A stretch of DNA of 18,835 nucleotides from a bacterium (lineage in GTDB: Bacteria > Bacillota > Clostridia > Oscillospirales > Acutalibacteraceae), in NCBI GenBank assembly GCA_020626545.1, contig JAHKZS010000160.1:1-18835 (forward strand), read 5' to 3'. Positions within the stretch are counted from its first letter, which is position 1; every line of letters begins with the position of its first letter. The notes beneath the pieces were generated by a model. The model made no database searches and had not been told where the DNA came from. It saw only the letters and a program-made list of their open reading frames with translations. Positions 1-7,818 of this stretch are shown in pieces. A program made the translations under genes and the position numbers.

Positions 1-120
1 AAGATTAAAGTCCTCAAACGTAACGCTTACGGTTATCAGAATTTTAATAGATTTCGCAATCGTATTCTTCATATGTTTGCTTACAAACAACTAAACATCA
101 AACAAGCGACAGCTTTTTAG
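1..120 (+). CDS. ISL3-like family transposase, C-terminal fragment (cut by window edge)
   Basis: Frame 1 is open from the first base to a TAG at 118-120, giving 39 residues that begin KIKVLKRNAYGY and end KQATAF. The Lys/Arg/aromatic pattern (K-R-N-A-Y-G-Y-x-N-F-x-R-F-R-x-R-I) is the usual C-terminus of DDE transposases of the ISL3 (IS204/IS1001/IS1165) family, recognised from memory. The gene starts outside the window, so whether the rest is intact cannot be seen. A hairpin overlaps its stop codon, and a terminal-repeat-like sequence follows within 65 bp, which fits the end of an insertion sequence. The family call is fairly sure; activity is unknown. Confidence 0.75.
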   Translation, partial: KIKVLKRNAYGYQNFNRFRNRILHMFAYKQLNIKQATAF

Positions 121-131
121 CCATCGCTTGT
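102..131 (+). terminator. Hairpin at the transposase stop, possible terminator
   Basis: ACAAGCGA (102-109) pairs perfectly with TCGCTTGT (124-131), and inside it GCT (112-114) pairs with AGC (119-121) across a T4 loop. A T-rich tract (132-155) follows. The hairpin overlaps the transposase TAG. Hairpins here are common at the 3' ends of IS transposase genes and may stop transcription in either direction. Confidence 0.45.
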
Positions 132-158
132 CTTTACTCATTATTTTATTTTATTCGG

Positions 159-184
159 TTTACCCCAACTATTGACATAGAGCC
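159..184 (-). repeat. Probable terminal inverted repeat (right) of the ISL3-like element
   Basis: The minus strand from 184 reads GGCTCTATGTCAATAGTTGG and continues to about 159. It starts with GG, lies 39-64 bp past the transposase stop and borders host sequence (the glgP terminator). The matching left repeat is outside the window, so this is a single-end call. Confidence 0.55.
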
Positions 185-185
185 T

Positions 186-220
186 TTAAAAAAAAGAGCT
201 GCCGCAAACGCGGCAGCTCT
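186..220 (-). terminator. Rho-independent terminator of the malQ-glgP operon
   Basis: On the minus strand an 11-bp perfect stem AGAGCTGCCGC/GCGGCAGCTCT (220-210 with 205-195) closes a four-base GTTT loop. It is followed by a run of eight Ts (195-188). It lies 27 bp past the glgP stop. The IS end (184) sits immediately beyond the T-run. Confidence 0.92.
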
Positions 221-231
221 GTTATGATTTT

Positions 232-245
232 GGATTATATAATCC
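232..245. repeat. Perfect 14-bp palindrome between glgP stop and terminator
   Basis: GGATTATATAATCC is self-complementary and lies two bases past the glgP stop codon and 11 bp before the terminator stem. It could form a small extra hairpin in the mRNA 3' end or a dyad protein site. No function is shown. Confidence 0.5.
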
Positions 246-247
246 GC

Positions 248-2620
248 TTATTTCTTCTTGCCTCTGTAGTCAACATGCCAGAGATCCTTAGCGTACTCGA
301 GGATAGCTCTGTCTGAGCTGAACTTACCGGCGTTAGCTACGTTCATTAAGCACTTTCTGCCGAACTCAATTCTCTTGGAGTAATCGGCGTTAGCCTGAAT
401 CTTAGCGTCAACATAACTTCTGAGATCGTAAAGCACGAAGTAATGGTCGGGAGCGTGCCATGAAGCGCCGTCAAGGAGAGCCTTATGGAGCTCGGCGAAG
501 CTTCCCTCGCCCTGAGCGTTTCCGTCGCTTACAGTACCGTCAACGAGTGTATCGACAACTTTCTTAATCTCGGGGTCGGAGTTATAGATTGTACGTGAAG
601 AATAAGTGTCCTTAATCTTCTCGATTTCGTCAACCTCAGCGCCGAAGATGTACTCGTTCTCTTTACCCGCTTCCTGAGCGATTTCGATATTAGCTCCGTC
701 CCAAGTACCGAGAGTAACCGCGCCGTTTATCATAAACTTCATATTACCTGTACCTGAAGCCTCTGTACCGGCGAGCGAAGTCTGCTCGGAGATATCAGCC
801 GCGGTAACAATCTTCTCAGCGTAGCTTACGTTATAGTTAGAGCAGTAAACAACCTGTAACTTATCCTTAGTATCGGGATCGTTGTTTACGAGGTTAGCGA
901 TTTCGTTGATGTACTTGATAATAGCCTTAGCGCGGGCGTAACCGGGAGCCGCCTTAGCGCCGAAGATAAAGCAGGTCGGGTTCCAGTTTTTAAGCTCGCC
1001 GTTCTTGAGCTTTAAGTAAATCATCATAATCGAGAAAGCGTTAATGAGCTGTCTCTTATACTCGTGGAGACGTTTAACCTGAACGTCAAAAATCATAGTA
1101 GGATCAACGTCGACACCGTCCATCTTCTTGATATAAGCCGCGAGCTCTTTCTTCTTCTTAGCTTTAATCTTGTTGAACTTCTTAACAGTTTCGTCGTCCA
1201 TCTTCTTATTTAGCTTAGAGAGCTTGGATAAATCCTTGAGCCAAGCTTCGCTGCCGACATTCTCGGTAATGAACTCGGAGAGCTCAGGGTTACAAAGTCC
1301 GAGCCATCTTCTCTGAGTAATACCGTTAGTCTTGTTCTGGAAGCGCTCGGGATATACCTGATACCACTCTTTAAGAACGTCGTGTTTAAGGATTTCTGTA
1401 TGAATCTGAGCAACGCCGTTAACATATGTGCTTACATAAGTAGCAAGACGAGCCATATGAACAGTGTTGTTGTCAACGATTCGCATATTAGCCTTCATTT
1501 CTTCGCTTACGCCCATAGCGTTGAGCTCTTCCTGGAGCTTATTAGCGATAAGGCAGATGATATGATAAATCTCGGGAACTACGTCCATCATAAGATCGGC
1601 GTGCCATTTCTCTAAAGCCTCTCCGAGTACAGTGTGGTTAGTGTAGGAGCAGGTCTTACGAGCGATTTCGAACGCCTCGTCGAATGTCTTTCCGTCGTTC
1701 ATAAGAAGTCTTACGAGCTCGGGGATAGCCGATACGGGATGAGTATCGTTGAGCTGGAATACGTAATCCTCGTGGAAGTGGCTGAAGTCGTTACCGTACT
1801 TAGCCTTATAGTTTCTCATAATATCCTGGAGAGAAGCCGAGCAGAAGAAATACTGCTGCTTAAGTCTTAATACCTTACCCTCTCTGGAGTTATCGTTAGG
1901 ATAGAGAACGCGGGAGATGTTCTCGGCGTCGTTCTTGGCCTGAACCGCGCTGTTGTAGTGTGAGTTATTGAACTCTGTAAAATCGAAGTCCTCTACAGCT
2001 TCAGCCTGCCATAAACGAAGTGTGTTAATGTTCTTAGTGCCGTAACCGATAATAGCCATATCGTAAGGAACAGCCTTTACAGTCTGGCCCTTGAACTCAA
2101 CTTCTACAGCCTGATCCTCACGGCGAATACACCAAGGATCTTCGAATCTCTGCCAATCGTCAGCGGTTTCTACCTGGTAACCGTTCTCGATAAGCTGTTT
2201 AAAAAGACCGTACTTATAACGGATTCCATAGCCGTCGAGCGGAACTTCCTGAGTAGCGGCTGAGTCGAGATAACAAGCCGCGAGTCTTCCGAGACCGCCG
2301 TTACCTAACGCTGCGTCGTCGATTTCTTCGAATACGTTGATGTCGATACCCTTTTTCTTAAGTAAAGCCTTAGTTTCATCTAAGATGCCTAAGCAGTAAA
2401 GGTTGTTGTACATCATACGTCCCATAAGGAACTCCGCGGAGAAGTAGTAAGCTCTTCTACCGGAAGCGTGCTTTTTCTTACTTTTAGCCCAGTTGTCAGC
2501 GATTTCGGTCTGTACTACTTTACCGAGAGCGTTGTGAAGCTGAGCGGGAGTAAGATTCTCAGGCTTCTCACAGTAGAGAGCCTGTGAAGTTAGTTTCAGT
2601 TCGTCCATTAGATTACCCAT
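248..2620 (-). CDS. glgP: Glycogen/maltodextrin phosphorylase (GT35 family)
   Basis: This cytoplasmic enzyme releases glucose 1-phosphate from the non-reducing ends of alpha-1,4-glucans using phosphate and pyridoxal phosphate. The 790-residue protein is of normal family length. The signature EASGTGNMKF holds the PLP-binding lysine near residue 628, followed by the typical N-G-A-x-T-L-G-T-x-D-G-A-N segment. Upstream are R-x-A-Y-Y-x-S-A-E-F-L-x-G-R and G-N-G-G-L-G-R-L-A-A-C, the N-terminal signature. The start at 2620 is chosen because GGAGG lies 7 bases before it; an upstream in-frame start at 2659 would run into malQ and lacks a site. Only two bases separate it from the malQ stop, so the pair is one operon, and a strong terminator follows. 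MalQ makes longer glucans that GlgP can degrade. Preference for glycogen or maltodextrin cannot be told. Confidence 0.96.
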   Translation of the reverse strand: MGNLMDELKLTSQALYCEKPENLTPAQLHNALGKVVQTEIADNWAKSKKKHASGRRAYYFSAEFLMGRMMYNNLYCLGILDETKALLKKKGIDINVFEEIDDAALGNGGLGRLAACYLDSAATQEVPLDGYGIRYKYGLFKQLIENGYQVETADDWQRFEDPWCIRREDQAVEVEFKGQTVKAVPYDMAIIGYGTKNINTLRLWQAEAVEDFDFTEFNNSHYNSAVQAKNDAENISRVLYPNDNSREGKVLRLKQQYFFCSASLQDIMRNYKAKYGNDFSHFHEDYVFQLNDTHPVSAIPELVRLLMNDGKTFDEAFEIARKTCSYTNHTVLGEALEKWHADLMMDVVPEIYHIICLIANKLQEELNAMGVSEEMKANMRIVDNNTVHMARLATYVSTYVNGVAQIHTEILKHDVLKEWYQVYPERFQNKTNGITQRRWLGLCNPELSEFITENVGSEAWLKDLSKLSKLNKKMDDETVKKFNKIKAKKKKELAAYIKKMDGVDVDPTMIFDVQVKRLHEYKRQLINAFSIMMIYLKLKNGELKNWNPTCFIFGAKAAPGYARAKAIIKYINEIANLVNNDPDTKDKLQVVYCSNYNVSYAEKIVTAADISEQTSLAGTEASGTGNMKFMINGAVTLGTWDGANIEIAQEAGKENEYIFGAEVDEIEKIKDTYSSRTIYNSDPEIKKVVDTLVDGTVSDGNAQGEGSFAELHKALLDGASWHAPDHYFVLYDLRSYVDAKIQANADYSKRIEFGRKCLMNVANAGKFSSDRAILEYAKDLWHVDYRGKKK

Positions 2621-2622
2621 AG

Positions 2623-4116
2623 TTAATCCTCCATTCGTCCGTATGTATCGGACATCCAATATAATCTTTGCGCAAGCTCGTCCGTAAGAGCGTCAGCGTC
2701 CATTCTCCATACCCAGTTACCGCCTAGGGTAGATGGGATGTTCATTCTCGCTTCGCTTCCGAGTCCGAGTATATCCTGCATTTGTATTACCGCGTAATCA
2801 GCTATACATTCGTAAGCCGTACGGATTAAGCCCCAGTTAAATTCTTCGTCCTTACCCATCTTACAGTACTCTTTAGCGCACTCTATTTCCTCGGGTTCAG
2901 CCTCGCTGTACCAGCCCATAACGGTATCGTTATCGTGGGTTCCCGTGTAAACAACACAGTTTGAGTTTTCGTAGTTGCAGGGTAAGAAGTCATTTTCTTC
3001 GTCGCCGTCGAACGCGAACTCGAGAACCTTCATTCCCGGGTATCCGCTGTCCTTAAGGAGCTGTTCAACTCCTTCGGATAAATCGCCTAAGTCCTCGGCT
3101 ACAATCGGAATATCTCCGATAGCTTCCTTCATTTTATCGAAAAAGTCCATTCCGGGTCCGTCAAGCCATTCGCCGTTGATAGCGTTTTCGGCGCCGAACG
3201 GAATAGCGTAATAATCGTTAAACGCGCGGAAGTGGTCTATTCTCGTAATATCGTAGAGATTAGCCGCCGCCGCGATACGGTTAAACCACCATACATAGTC
3301 GGTTTCCTTTAAGTACTCCCAATCGTAAAGCGGATTACCCCAAAGCTGTCCTGTTTCGGAGAAATAATCGGGAGGACATCCCGCAACGCATACGGGCTCG
3401 TTGTTCTCGTCGAGCCAGAAAACATCGGGGTTAGCCCATGTATCGGCCGAGTCCATAGCGACGTAAATCGGCATATCGCCTAAAATCTCGATTCCGAGAT
3501 CATTTACATACTCACGGAAATCGTACCACTGTTCATAGAATTTAAATTGAATCCATTTCCAGAAATCAATATCTTCGCTTAATTTTTTCTTATACTTTCT
3601 TATAGCGGCAGGCTTGCGCATTTTAATAGCTTCGTCGGGCCATTCGGTCCAGGCGTTCATATCGAAATGCTTTTTAACCGCCATATAAAGAGCGTAATCG
3701 TCGAGCCAATGCTTATTATCCTTTTTGAATTCCTCGAATACATCGAGTTCATAATCCTCGATATAAGTGTCATAAGCCTTTTTCAGAACTACGAAACGAT
3801 TGTTGTAGATTTTTTCGTAATCAACCTCGTTGGGATTATCTCCCCAATCAATAGCGTCGAGCTGTTCCTTAGAGATAAGCTCCTCCTCAACCAGCGTATC
3901 AAGATCGATAAGATACGGGTTTCCCGCGTAGGTCGAGAAAGACTGGTACGGAGAATCGCCGTAGCTCGTCGGGCCCGCGGGTAAAATCTGCCAGATTTTC
4001 TGACCCGCCTGAGCCAAGAAGTCCGCAAACTCTCTCGCTTCTTTACCGATTGTACCGATACCGTAAGGCGACGGAAGCGATGTAATCGGCATTAAAATTC
4101 CGGCCACTCTTGCCAT
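2623..4116 (-). CDS. malQ: 4-alpha-glucanotransferase (amylomaltase, GH77)
   Basis: MalQ transfers glucan units between maltodextrins, freeing glucose and building longer chains for phosphorolysis. The 497-residue protein fits the compact MalQ/DPE1 type. Visible GH77 marks are the N-terminal LPSPYGIGTIG and W-Q-I-L-P-A-G-P-T, the catalytic nucleophile D294 in TRIDHFRAF, acid/base E341 in VAEDLGDL, and the third acidic residue D395 in GTHDNDT. The start at 4116 has GGGAG eight bases upstream; the longer reading from 4134 would place that site inside the gene. It is first in the malQ-glgP operon, two bases ahead of glgP, with a sigma-A-like promoter 77-105 bp upstream. The leader of about 70 nt carries one copy of a direct repeat that may be a regulator site. 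Confidence 0.95.
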   Translation of the reverse strand: MARVAGILMPITSLPSPYGIGTIGKEAREFADFLAQAGQKIWQILPAGPTSYGDSPYQSFSTYAGNPYLIDLDTLVEEELISKEQLDAIDWGDNPNEVDYEKIYNNRFVVLKKAYDTYIEDYELDVFEEFKKDNKHWLDDYALYMAVKKHFDMNAWTEWPDEAIKMRKPAAIRKYKKKLSEDIDFWKWIQFKFYEQWYDFREYVNDLGIEILGDMPIYVAMDSADTWANPDVFWLDENNEPVCVAGCPPDYFSETGQLWGNPLYDWEYLKETDYVWWFNRIAAAANLYDITRIDHFRAFNDYYAIPFGAENAINGEWLDGPGMDFFDKMKEAIGDIPIVAEDLGDLSEGVEQLLKDSGYPGMKVLEFAFDGDEENDFLPCNYENSNCVVYTGTHDNDTVMGWYSEAEPEEIECAKEYCKMGKDEEFNWGLIRTAYECIADYAVIQMQDILGLGSEARMNIPSTLGGNWVWRMDADALTDELAQRLYWMSDTYGRMED

Positions 4117-4144
4117 AAATTCAACTCCCTTCAATTATTTATAA

Positions 4145-4269
4145 TGTACGTTCATCTGAGATAACCTCAAGCTACCCCACATTAGTAGTTTTATTCTAAC
4201 ATATCATCGAGGATTTATCAATACTTTATTTCAAAAATTTTCGTCATTTTGTACATTCATTTGAGTAAC
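4145..4269 (-). promoter_or_regulatory. Direct-repeat pair flanking the malQ promoter, candidate operators
   Basis: The plus-strand motif TGTACRTTCATYTGAG followed by (A)TAAC occurs at 4145-4165 and 4250-4269, with two substitutions and one inserted base. The starts are exactly 105 bp apart, about ten helical turns, in the same orientation. One copy lies downstream of the predicted start site and the other upstream of the -35 box. Each contains a TCA-N2-TGA core on the minus strand. Binding by a sugar regulator is inference. Confidence 0.5.
4193..4221 (-). promoter_or_regulatory. Sigma-A-type promoter of malQ-glgP
   Basis: The minus strand reads TTGATA (4221-4216), a 17-bp spacer, then TAGAAT (4198-4193). 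Each hexamer matches consensus at five of six positions. Transcription would begin near 4186, giving a leader of about 70 nt before malQ. Confidence 0.8.
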
Positions 4270-4294
4270 AAAACCTATGAGATTGTTAGGTTTT
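4270..4294. repeat. Inverted repeat upstream of the malQ promoter
   Basis: AAAACCTA (4270-4277) and TAGGTTTT (4287-4294) are perfect complements around a 9-base loop. It lies directly beside the upstream direct-repeat copy and 36 bp beyond the HAD-gene terminator. It may be an operator or a weak backup terminator (T-rich sequence follows on the plus strand). Confidence 0.4.
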
Positions 4295-4330
4295 AATATT
4301 TTATTTTTAAAAAGTATTTTTACCCCGCCG

Positions 4331-4372
4331 AAAAGAAAAGACCTAAATCCGCTTTTAACAGATTTAGGTCTT
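4331..4372 (-). terminator. Terminator of the tautomerase-yjbQ-ddl-murF-HAD operon
   Basis: A 12-bp perfect stem AAGACCTAAATC/GATTTAGGTCTT (4338-4349 with 4361-4372) encloses an 11-base loop. On the minus strand it is followed by TTTTCTTTT. It begins three bases after the HAD gene stop codon. Confidence 0.9.
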
Positions 4373-4375
4373 ATT

Positions 4376-5014
4376 TTATAATTTCACTTCGCCAAGCGAA
4401 CTCAAAACGCAATCACACATACCGCGGATTTCGTCCGTCGGCTCTATCATATCGGGTATCATAACGGTTTTCATCCCCGCGAAATAAGCGGATTTTATTC
4501 CGTTAAAGCTGTCCTCGAGCGCCATACACTCCGACGGCTTTAAACCGAGCTTTTCAGCCGCCTTTAAAAACGGCTCGGGATCCGGCTTTCCTTTTTCGAC
4601 GTCCTCAGCGCACACGAGCTCGTCGAAATAGTCGTAAACCTCGGCGATTTTTAAAGTTCGCTCGGCGCTTTTTCGGGTAGTCGAGGTTGAGAGCGCGATT
4701 CTTATACCTTTAGCCTTACATTCGTCAAGAAGCTCAAACAGTCCGTCCTTAATGGGAACGCCGTGTTTATCGGTATAGTCGGTAAAAGATACGCGGCAAC
4801 TCTGTCTGAATTTATCGTAATCAAATTTATCGCCGTAAAGCTTGTTAAAAAACACGGGCAAATCGGCGGTGCGTTTGCCGATAGTATTTTTATAATCCTC
4901 GACGGTAAAAACTCTGCCGTCTTTTTCGAGGATTTCTCTCTGGAGTTTATAAGTCAGGTTCTCGGTATCGAACATCAAGCCGTCCATATCGAAAACCGCG
5001 CCTTTTATACTCAT
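4376..5014 (-). CDS. HAD-superfamily hydrolase, beta-phosphoglucomutase/phosphatase type
   Basis: This 212-residue protein has all four HAD motifs: nucleophile D9 and acid D11 in FDMDGLMFDTE, Ser/Thr in LSTSTTR (about 109-110), Lys143 in KGKPDPEPF, and acidic E167/D168 in ALEDSFNG. A helical cap lies between motifs I and II, as in the beta-phosphoglucomutase/sugar-phosphatase subgroup. The substrate cannot be read from sequence. Its ATG overlaps the murF stop (ATGA, 5014-5011), so translation is probably coupled to murF, and GAGGAG lies 11 bases upstream. It is last in the operon. A glucose-1-phosphate link to the adjacent malQ-glgP operon is tempting, but a terminator and a separate promoter divide them, so a cell-wall or housekeeping phosphatase is equally possible. 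Confidence 0.88.
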   Translation of the reverse strand: MSIKGAVFDMDGLMFDTENLTYKLQREILEKDGRVFTVEDYKNTIGKRTADLPVFFNKLYGDKFDYDKFRQSCRVSFTDYTDKHGVPIKDGLFELLDECKAKGIRIALSTSTTRKSAERTLKIAEVYDYFDELVCAEDVEKGKPDPEPFLKAAEKLGLKPSECMALEDSFNGIKSAYFAGMKTVMIPDMIEPTDEIRGMCDCVLSSLGEVKL

Positions 5015-6357
5015 AGCTTATGTAACTCCTCGGTGATTTTCTCAAACGCCATACTGTGACTCGCTTTAACGAGTACAACATCGCCGTCCTGTATAATTTC
5101 GGGGAGCTTTTCGATAAACTCCTCTTTGGTTTCAAAATACATACCGTCCGAACCCTTTGCGAGTTCTATAGCGAGAGGACCTATAGCGATTACCTTATCG
5201 CACTTTTTAGCGTATTCGCCAACCTCGAAATGCAGGGCGAGTTCGTTTTCGCCGAGCTCTTTCATATCGCCGAGCACAGCGACTTTTCGTCCGTCGAAGT
5301 TCATAAGCGTATCGATAGACGCCTTTACGGAAGTTGGGTTAGCGTTATAGCAGTCGTCGATTATTTTAATTTTCCCGGTATCAATGAGATTAGCGCGGCT
5401 TCCGACAGTTTTATAAGCGGAGATACCCGCCTTAATCTCGTCGTCGGTAAGTCCGAGCTGAACGCCTACGGCAGCCGCGGCTAAAGCGTTAGCGACCATA
5501 TATGTTCCGATTGCGGGGATAGTTACGCCGAGACGCTTTCCGTCGAAAATTAAGTCCGCGTCTACGCCGAGAACTCCGTTATTTTTAATATTCTCGGCAC
5601 GGTATTCTTCGTCATTCATTCCGTAGAAAATCGGAGCCTTTCCCTTAACCTCTTTAACCTTATTGAGCTTATCGTCGTCGCCGTTTAAAACTACAACTCC
5701 GCCTTCACGAAGATTATCGAACATCTCGGTTTTAGCCTTAAACACGCCGTCGCGGTCGCCGAGATTTTCGAGGTGGCATTCTCCGATTATTGTAATTACT
5801 TCGATAGTCGGCTGTACCATTTCGGAGATTCTCTGCATTTCTCCAAAGTCCGAAATTCCCATCTCGACAACAGCCGCCTCGGTATCGTCGTCCATTCCGA
5901 ATAAAGTAAGCGGAACACCGAGCTCGTTGTTGAGGTTGCCCTGGGTTTTATGGATATTAAATTTCTGAGCCAATACGGAGGAAATCATCTCTTTGGTCGA
6001 GGTTTTACCGACACTTCCGCTTATTCCGACAATCGGAATATCGAACAACTCACGGTAAGCCTTAGCGATTTTCTTAACCGCTTTTAAGGTATCGTCCACA
6101 AGTATGTAGGGCTTGGAAGCGTTTTCGGGAGCTTTCTCGCAAAGCGCGCATACCGCTCCGCTCTCATAGCATTTTTCGATAAAATCGTGGCCGTCAACCC
6201 GCGCGCCTTTTATCGCCAAAAATAGAGAGTTCTCCTTTATATTACGGCTGTCCCTCTCAATAGAGGATACAGCGGTATTTTTTAAACTTTCATCGCCTAT
6301 ATATTTTCCGCCGCAAGCTTCGGCGATCTGTTCAAGAGTAAAATGTTTCATAATCAC
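5011..6357 (-). CDS. murF: UDP-N-acetylmuramoyl-tripeptide--D-alanyl-D-alanine ligase
   Basis: MurF uses ATP to add D-Ala-D-Ala to the UDP-MurNAc-tripeptide, the last cytoplasmic step of peptidoglycan precursor synthesis. The 448 residues show the three Mur-ligase domains: an N-terminal uridine-binding part (S-R-x-I-K-x-N-S-L-F-x-A-I-x-G-x-x-x-D-G-H), an ATPase core with GSVGKTS (114-120) and G-x-C-H-L-E-N-L-G, and a C-terminal part with IDDCYNANPTS and VLGDMKELG. The start is GTG at 6357, overlapping the ddl stop by four bases (GTGA). An ATG two codons later (6351) is an alternative, but AGGTGA lies only two bases before it. It sits directly after ddl, which makes its substrate, and is coupled to the HAD gene downstream. 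Confidence 0.95.
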   Translation of the reverse strand: MIMKHFTLEQIAEACGGKYIGDESLKNTAVSSIERDSRNIKENSLFLAIKGARVDGHDFIEKCYESGAVCALCEKAPENASKPYILVDDTLKAVKKIAKAYRELFDIPIVGISGSVGKTSTKEMISSVLAQKFNIHKTQGNLNNELGVPLTLFGMDDDTEAAVVEMGISDFGEMQRISEMVQPTIEVITIIGECHLENLGDRDGVFKAKTEMFDNLREGGVVVLNGDDDKLNKVKEVKGKAPIFYGMNDEEYRAENIKNNGVLGVDADLIFDGKRLGVTIPAIGTYMVANALAAAAVGVQLGLTDDEIKAGISAYKTVGSRANLIDTGKIKIIDDCYNANPTSVKASIDTLMNFDGRKVAVLGDMKELGENELALHFEVGEYAKKCDKVIAIGPLAIELAKGSDGMYFETKEEFIEKLPEIIQDGDVVLVKASHSMAFEKITEELHKL

Positions 6358-7388
6358 CTGTATTTATCCAAAGATAATTCAACAATTTTTTCGCATAAAT
6401 CGGGATAGCTTATACCCACAGCCGCCGCTTCCTGAGGAAGAAGGCTTGTCGGCGTCATACCCGGGAGGGTATTAGCCTCGAGGCAGTATGCGTCGCCGTT
6501 TTCATCGAGAATAAAATCCATACGAGCGTATGCCTCAAGACACAGCGCTCTGTACGCGTTAAAGGCACATTCTCTAAGCGCCTTATCCTCAGCTTCGGTA
6601 ATCTTAGCCGGACATTCCTCGATAGTAAGCCCCGCCTGGTACTTAGCTTTATAATCGTAAAAACCCGTAGTCGGGATAATCTCAATCGGAGGTAAAACCT
6701 TATCGCCCAAAACGCCTACAGAAAATTCACGTCCCGTTACGAACTGCTCGATTACAATCTCATCCTCGTATCTGAACGCGTCCTTAACAGCCGCGTTAAA
6801 CTCCTCACGGTTATTCGCCTTAGAGATTCCGACACTGCTGCCGCCCGAACACGGCTTAATAACGCAAGGGAAAACATCCCAGCTATTATAATCTTCGTCC
6901 TGTTTAAAAATCTCGCCCTTGGGATTCAAGACCTTGTGCATATCGAAAAGCGATTTAGTAATACCCTTATCCATAGCGAGCGCCGCCGAAAGATAATCAG
7001 CGCCAGTGTACTTAATTCCGAGTATATCAAAAGCCGCCTGGAGCTGTCCGTTTTCACCCTCGCCGCCGTGAACCGCGAAGAAGGTTATATCGGCGTATCG
7101 GCAGATTTCAACAACGTTTTTGCCGAGGAAACAATCGCTCTTATCCTTTCTCATAGCCTTTACTTCTTCCAAGTCGGGTTCTTTATCGCCGACACCGTTA
7201 AAGGTCACGAGATCCGCGTTGTTCTCAAAAAGTTCTTTTGGATTACATTCTTCTTCCCATCCTAAAAAAACGTCAATAAAAACTACGTTATGACCTTTTT
7301 CTCTTAAGGCGTTCTTTATCTTATTTCCCGAGGAAATCGCGACATCTCTCTCGGTACTGAGTCCGCCTGTAATTACTGCTATATTCAT
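6354..7388 (-). CDS. ddl: D-alanine--D-alanine ligase
   Basis: Ddl joins two D-alanines with ATP to supply MurF. The 344 residues carry the ATP-grasp fold. Visible marks are GGLSTERDVAISSG with the substrate-binding Glu, HGGEGENGQLQ, the SALAMDKGITK segment, KPCSGGSSVG (nucleotide loop), FYDYKAKY whose tyrosine is typical of ligases making D-Ala-D-Ala rather than D-Ala-D-Lac, and LEANTLPGMTPTSL at the metal site. The loop reads GENG rather than the proteobacterial GEDG; as I recall this is common in clostridial relatives. I chose ATG 7388 because GGGG lies eight bases upstream; the ATG at 7394 has it only two bases away. It starts 11 bases after yjbQ and overlaps murF. Confidence 0.94.
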   Translation of the reverse strand: MNIAVITGGLSTERDVAISSGNKIKNALREKGHNVVFIDVFLGWEEECNPKELFENNADLVTFNGVGDKEPDLEEVKAMRKDKSDCFLGKNVVEICRYADITFFAVHGGEGENGQLQAAFDILGIKYTGADYLSAALAMDKGITKSLFDMHKVLNPKGEIFKQDEDYNSWDVFPCVIKPCSGGSSVGISKANNREEFNAAVKDAFRYEDEIVIEQFVTGREFSVGVLGDKVLPPIEIIPTTGFYDYKAKYQAGLTIEECPAKITEAEDKALRECAFNAYRALCLEAYARMDFILDENGDAYCLEANTLPGMTPTSLLPQEAAAVGISYPDLCEKIVELSLDKYR

Positions 7389-7399
7389 ATACATTACCC

Positions 7400-7816
7400 C
7401 TATTCGCCGATTATTTTTATCAGCACGTGTTTATCTCTTTTTCCGTCGAGCTCATAGTAAAAAATCTGTTCCCAAGTACCGAAGTCGAGTCGTCCGTCTG
7501 TTATAGCGCAGACAACCTCTCTGCCCATAACAGTACGTTTAAGATGGGCGTCGGCGTTATCCTCGAAGCCGTTATGGTCGTACTGACTGTAAGGCTTTTC
7601 GGGAGCGAGCTTTTCGAGCCAGCGTTCGTAGTCGCGGTGAAGCCCGCTTTCGTCGTCGTTAATAAAAACCGACGCGGTTATATTCATAGCGTTTACTAGG
7701 ACTAAACCCTCTTTTACACCGCTTTCGTCGATAGCTTTTTGGACATCTTCTGTTATCCTTACAATCTGGCGGCGTTTAGGCACATTAAACCATAATTCTT
7801 TACGATAGCTTTTCAT
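7400..7816 (-). CDS. YjbQ/UPF0047 family protein (annotated elsewhere as secondary thiamine-phosphate synthase)
   Basis: The 138-residue protein matches the whole YjbQ family. It has [10 protein letters not shown] (46-55), D-N-A-D-A-H-L-K (86-93), M-G-R-E-V (97-101), DGRLDFGTW (107-115) and the closing V-L-I-K-I-I-G-E. Family members can show weak thiamine-phosphate synthase activity, but their true role is unsettled. From memory the first motif is normally H-T/I-T/S-A, with a conserved histidine; here residue 45 is Asn (codon AAT at 7684-7682), which may alter activity. The start is two bases after the tautomerase stop, with AGGA ten bases upstream inside that gene. It is the second gene of the cell-wall operon. 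Confidence 0.85.
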   Translation of the reverse strand: MKSYRKELWFNVPKRRQIVRITEDVQKAIDESGVKEGLVLVNAMNITASVFINDDESGLHRDYERWLEKLAPEKPYSQYDHNGFEDNADAHLKRTVMGREVVCAITDGRLDFGTWEQIFYYELDGKRDKHVLIKIIGE

Positions 7817-7818
7817 AT

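Larger units (their letters stand above)
1..184 (+). mobile_element. Right end of an ISL3-like insertion sequence
   Basis: The stretch holds the transposase C-terminus (1-120), a short AT-rich tail, and a terminal sequence ending in GAGCC at 184. On the minus strand this end reads GGCTCTATGTCAATAG, in line with ISL3-family ends that begin with GG. The left end lies outside the window, so the inverted-repeat pair and any target duplication cannot be confirmed. If the element ends at 184, the adjoining 8 bp TTTAAAAA (185-192) would be the target-duplication candidate; ISL3 elements usually make 8-bp duplications. The boundary is inference. Confidence 0.65.

Noticed and set aside
2621..2659. Longer glgP reading beginning at 2659
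   Set aside because: It would overlap the end of malQ by 37 bases and has no ribosome site; GGAGG is correctly placed for ATG 2620.
4186..4220. Catabolite-response (cre) site at the malQ promoter
   Set aside because: No cre-like palindrome with a central CG and correct arms was visible at the promoter, although catabolite control would be expected.
4376..5014. HAD protein as a beta-phosphoglucomutase serving the adjacent malQ-glgP genes
   Set aside because: A strong terminator and a new promoter separate them, while its start codon overlaps murF. GlgP makes alpha-glucose 1-phosphate, which that enzyme would not use.
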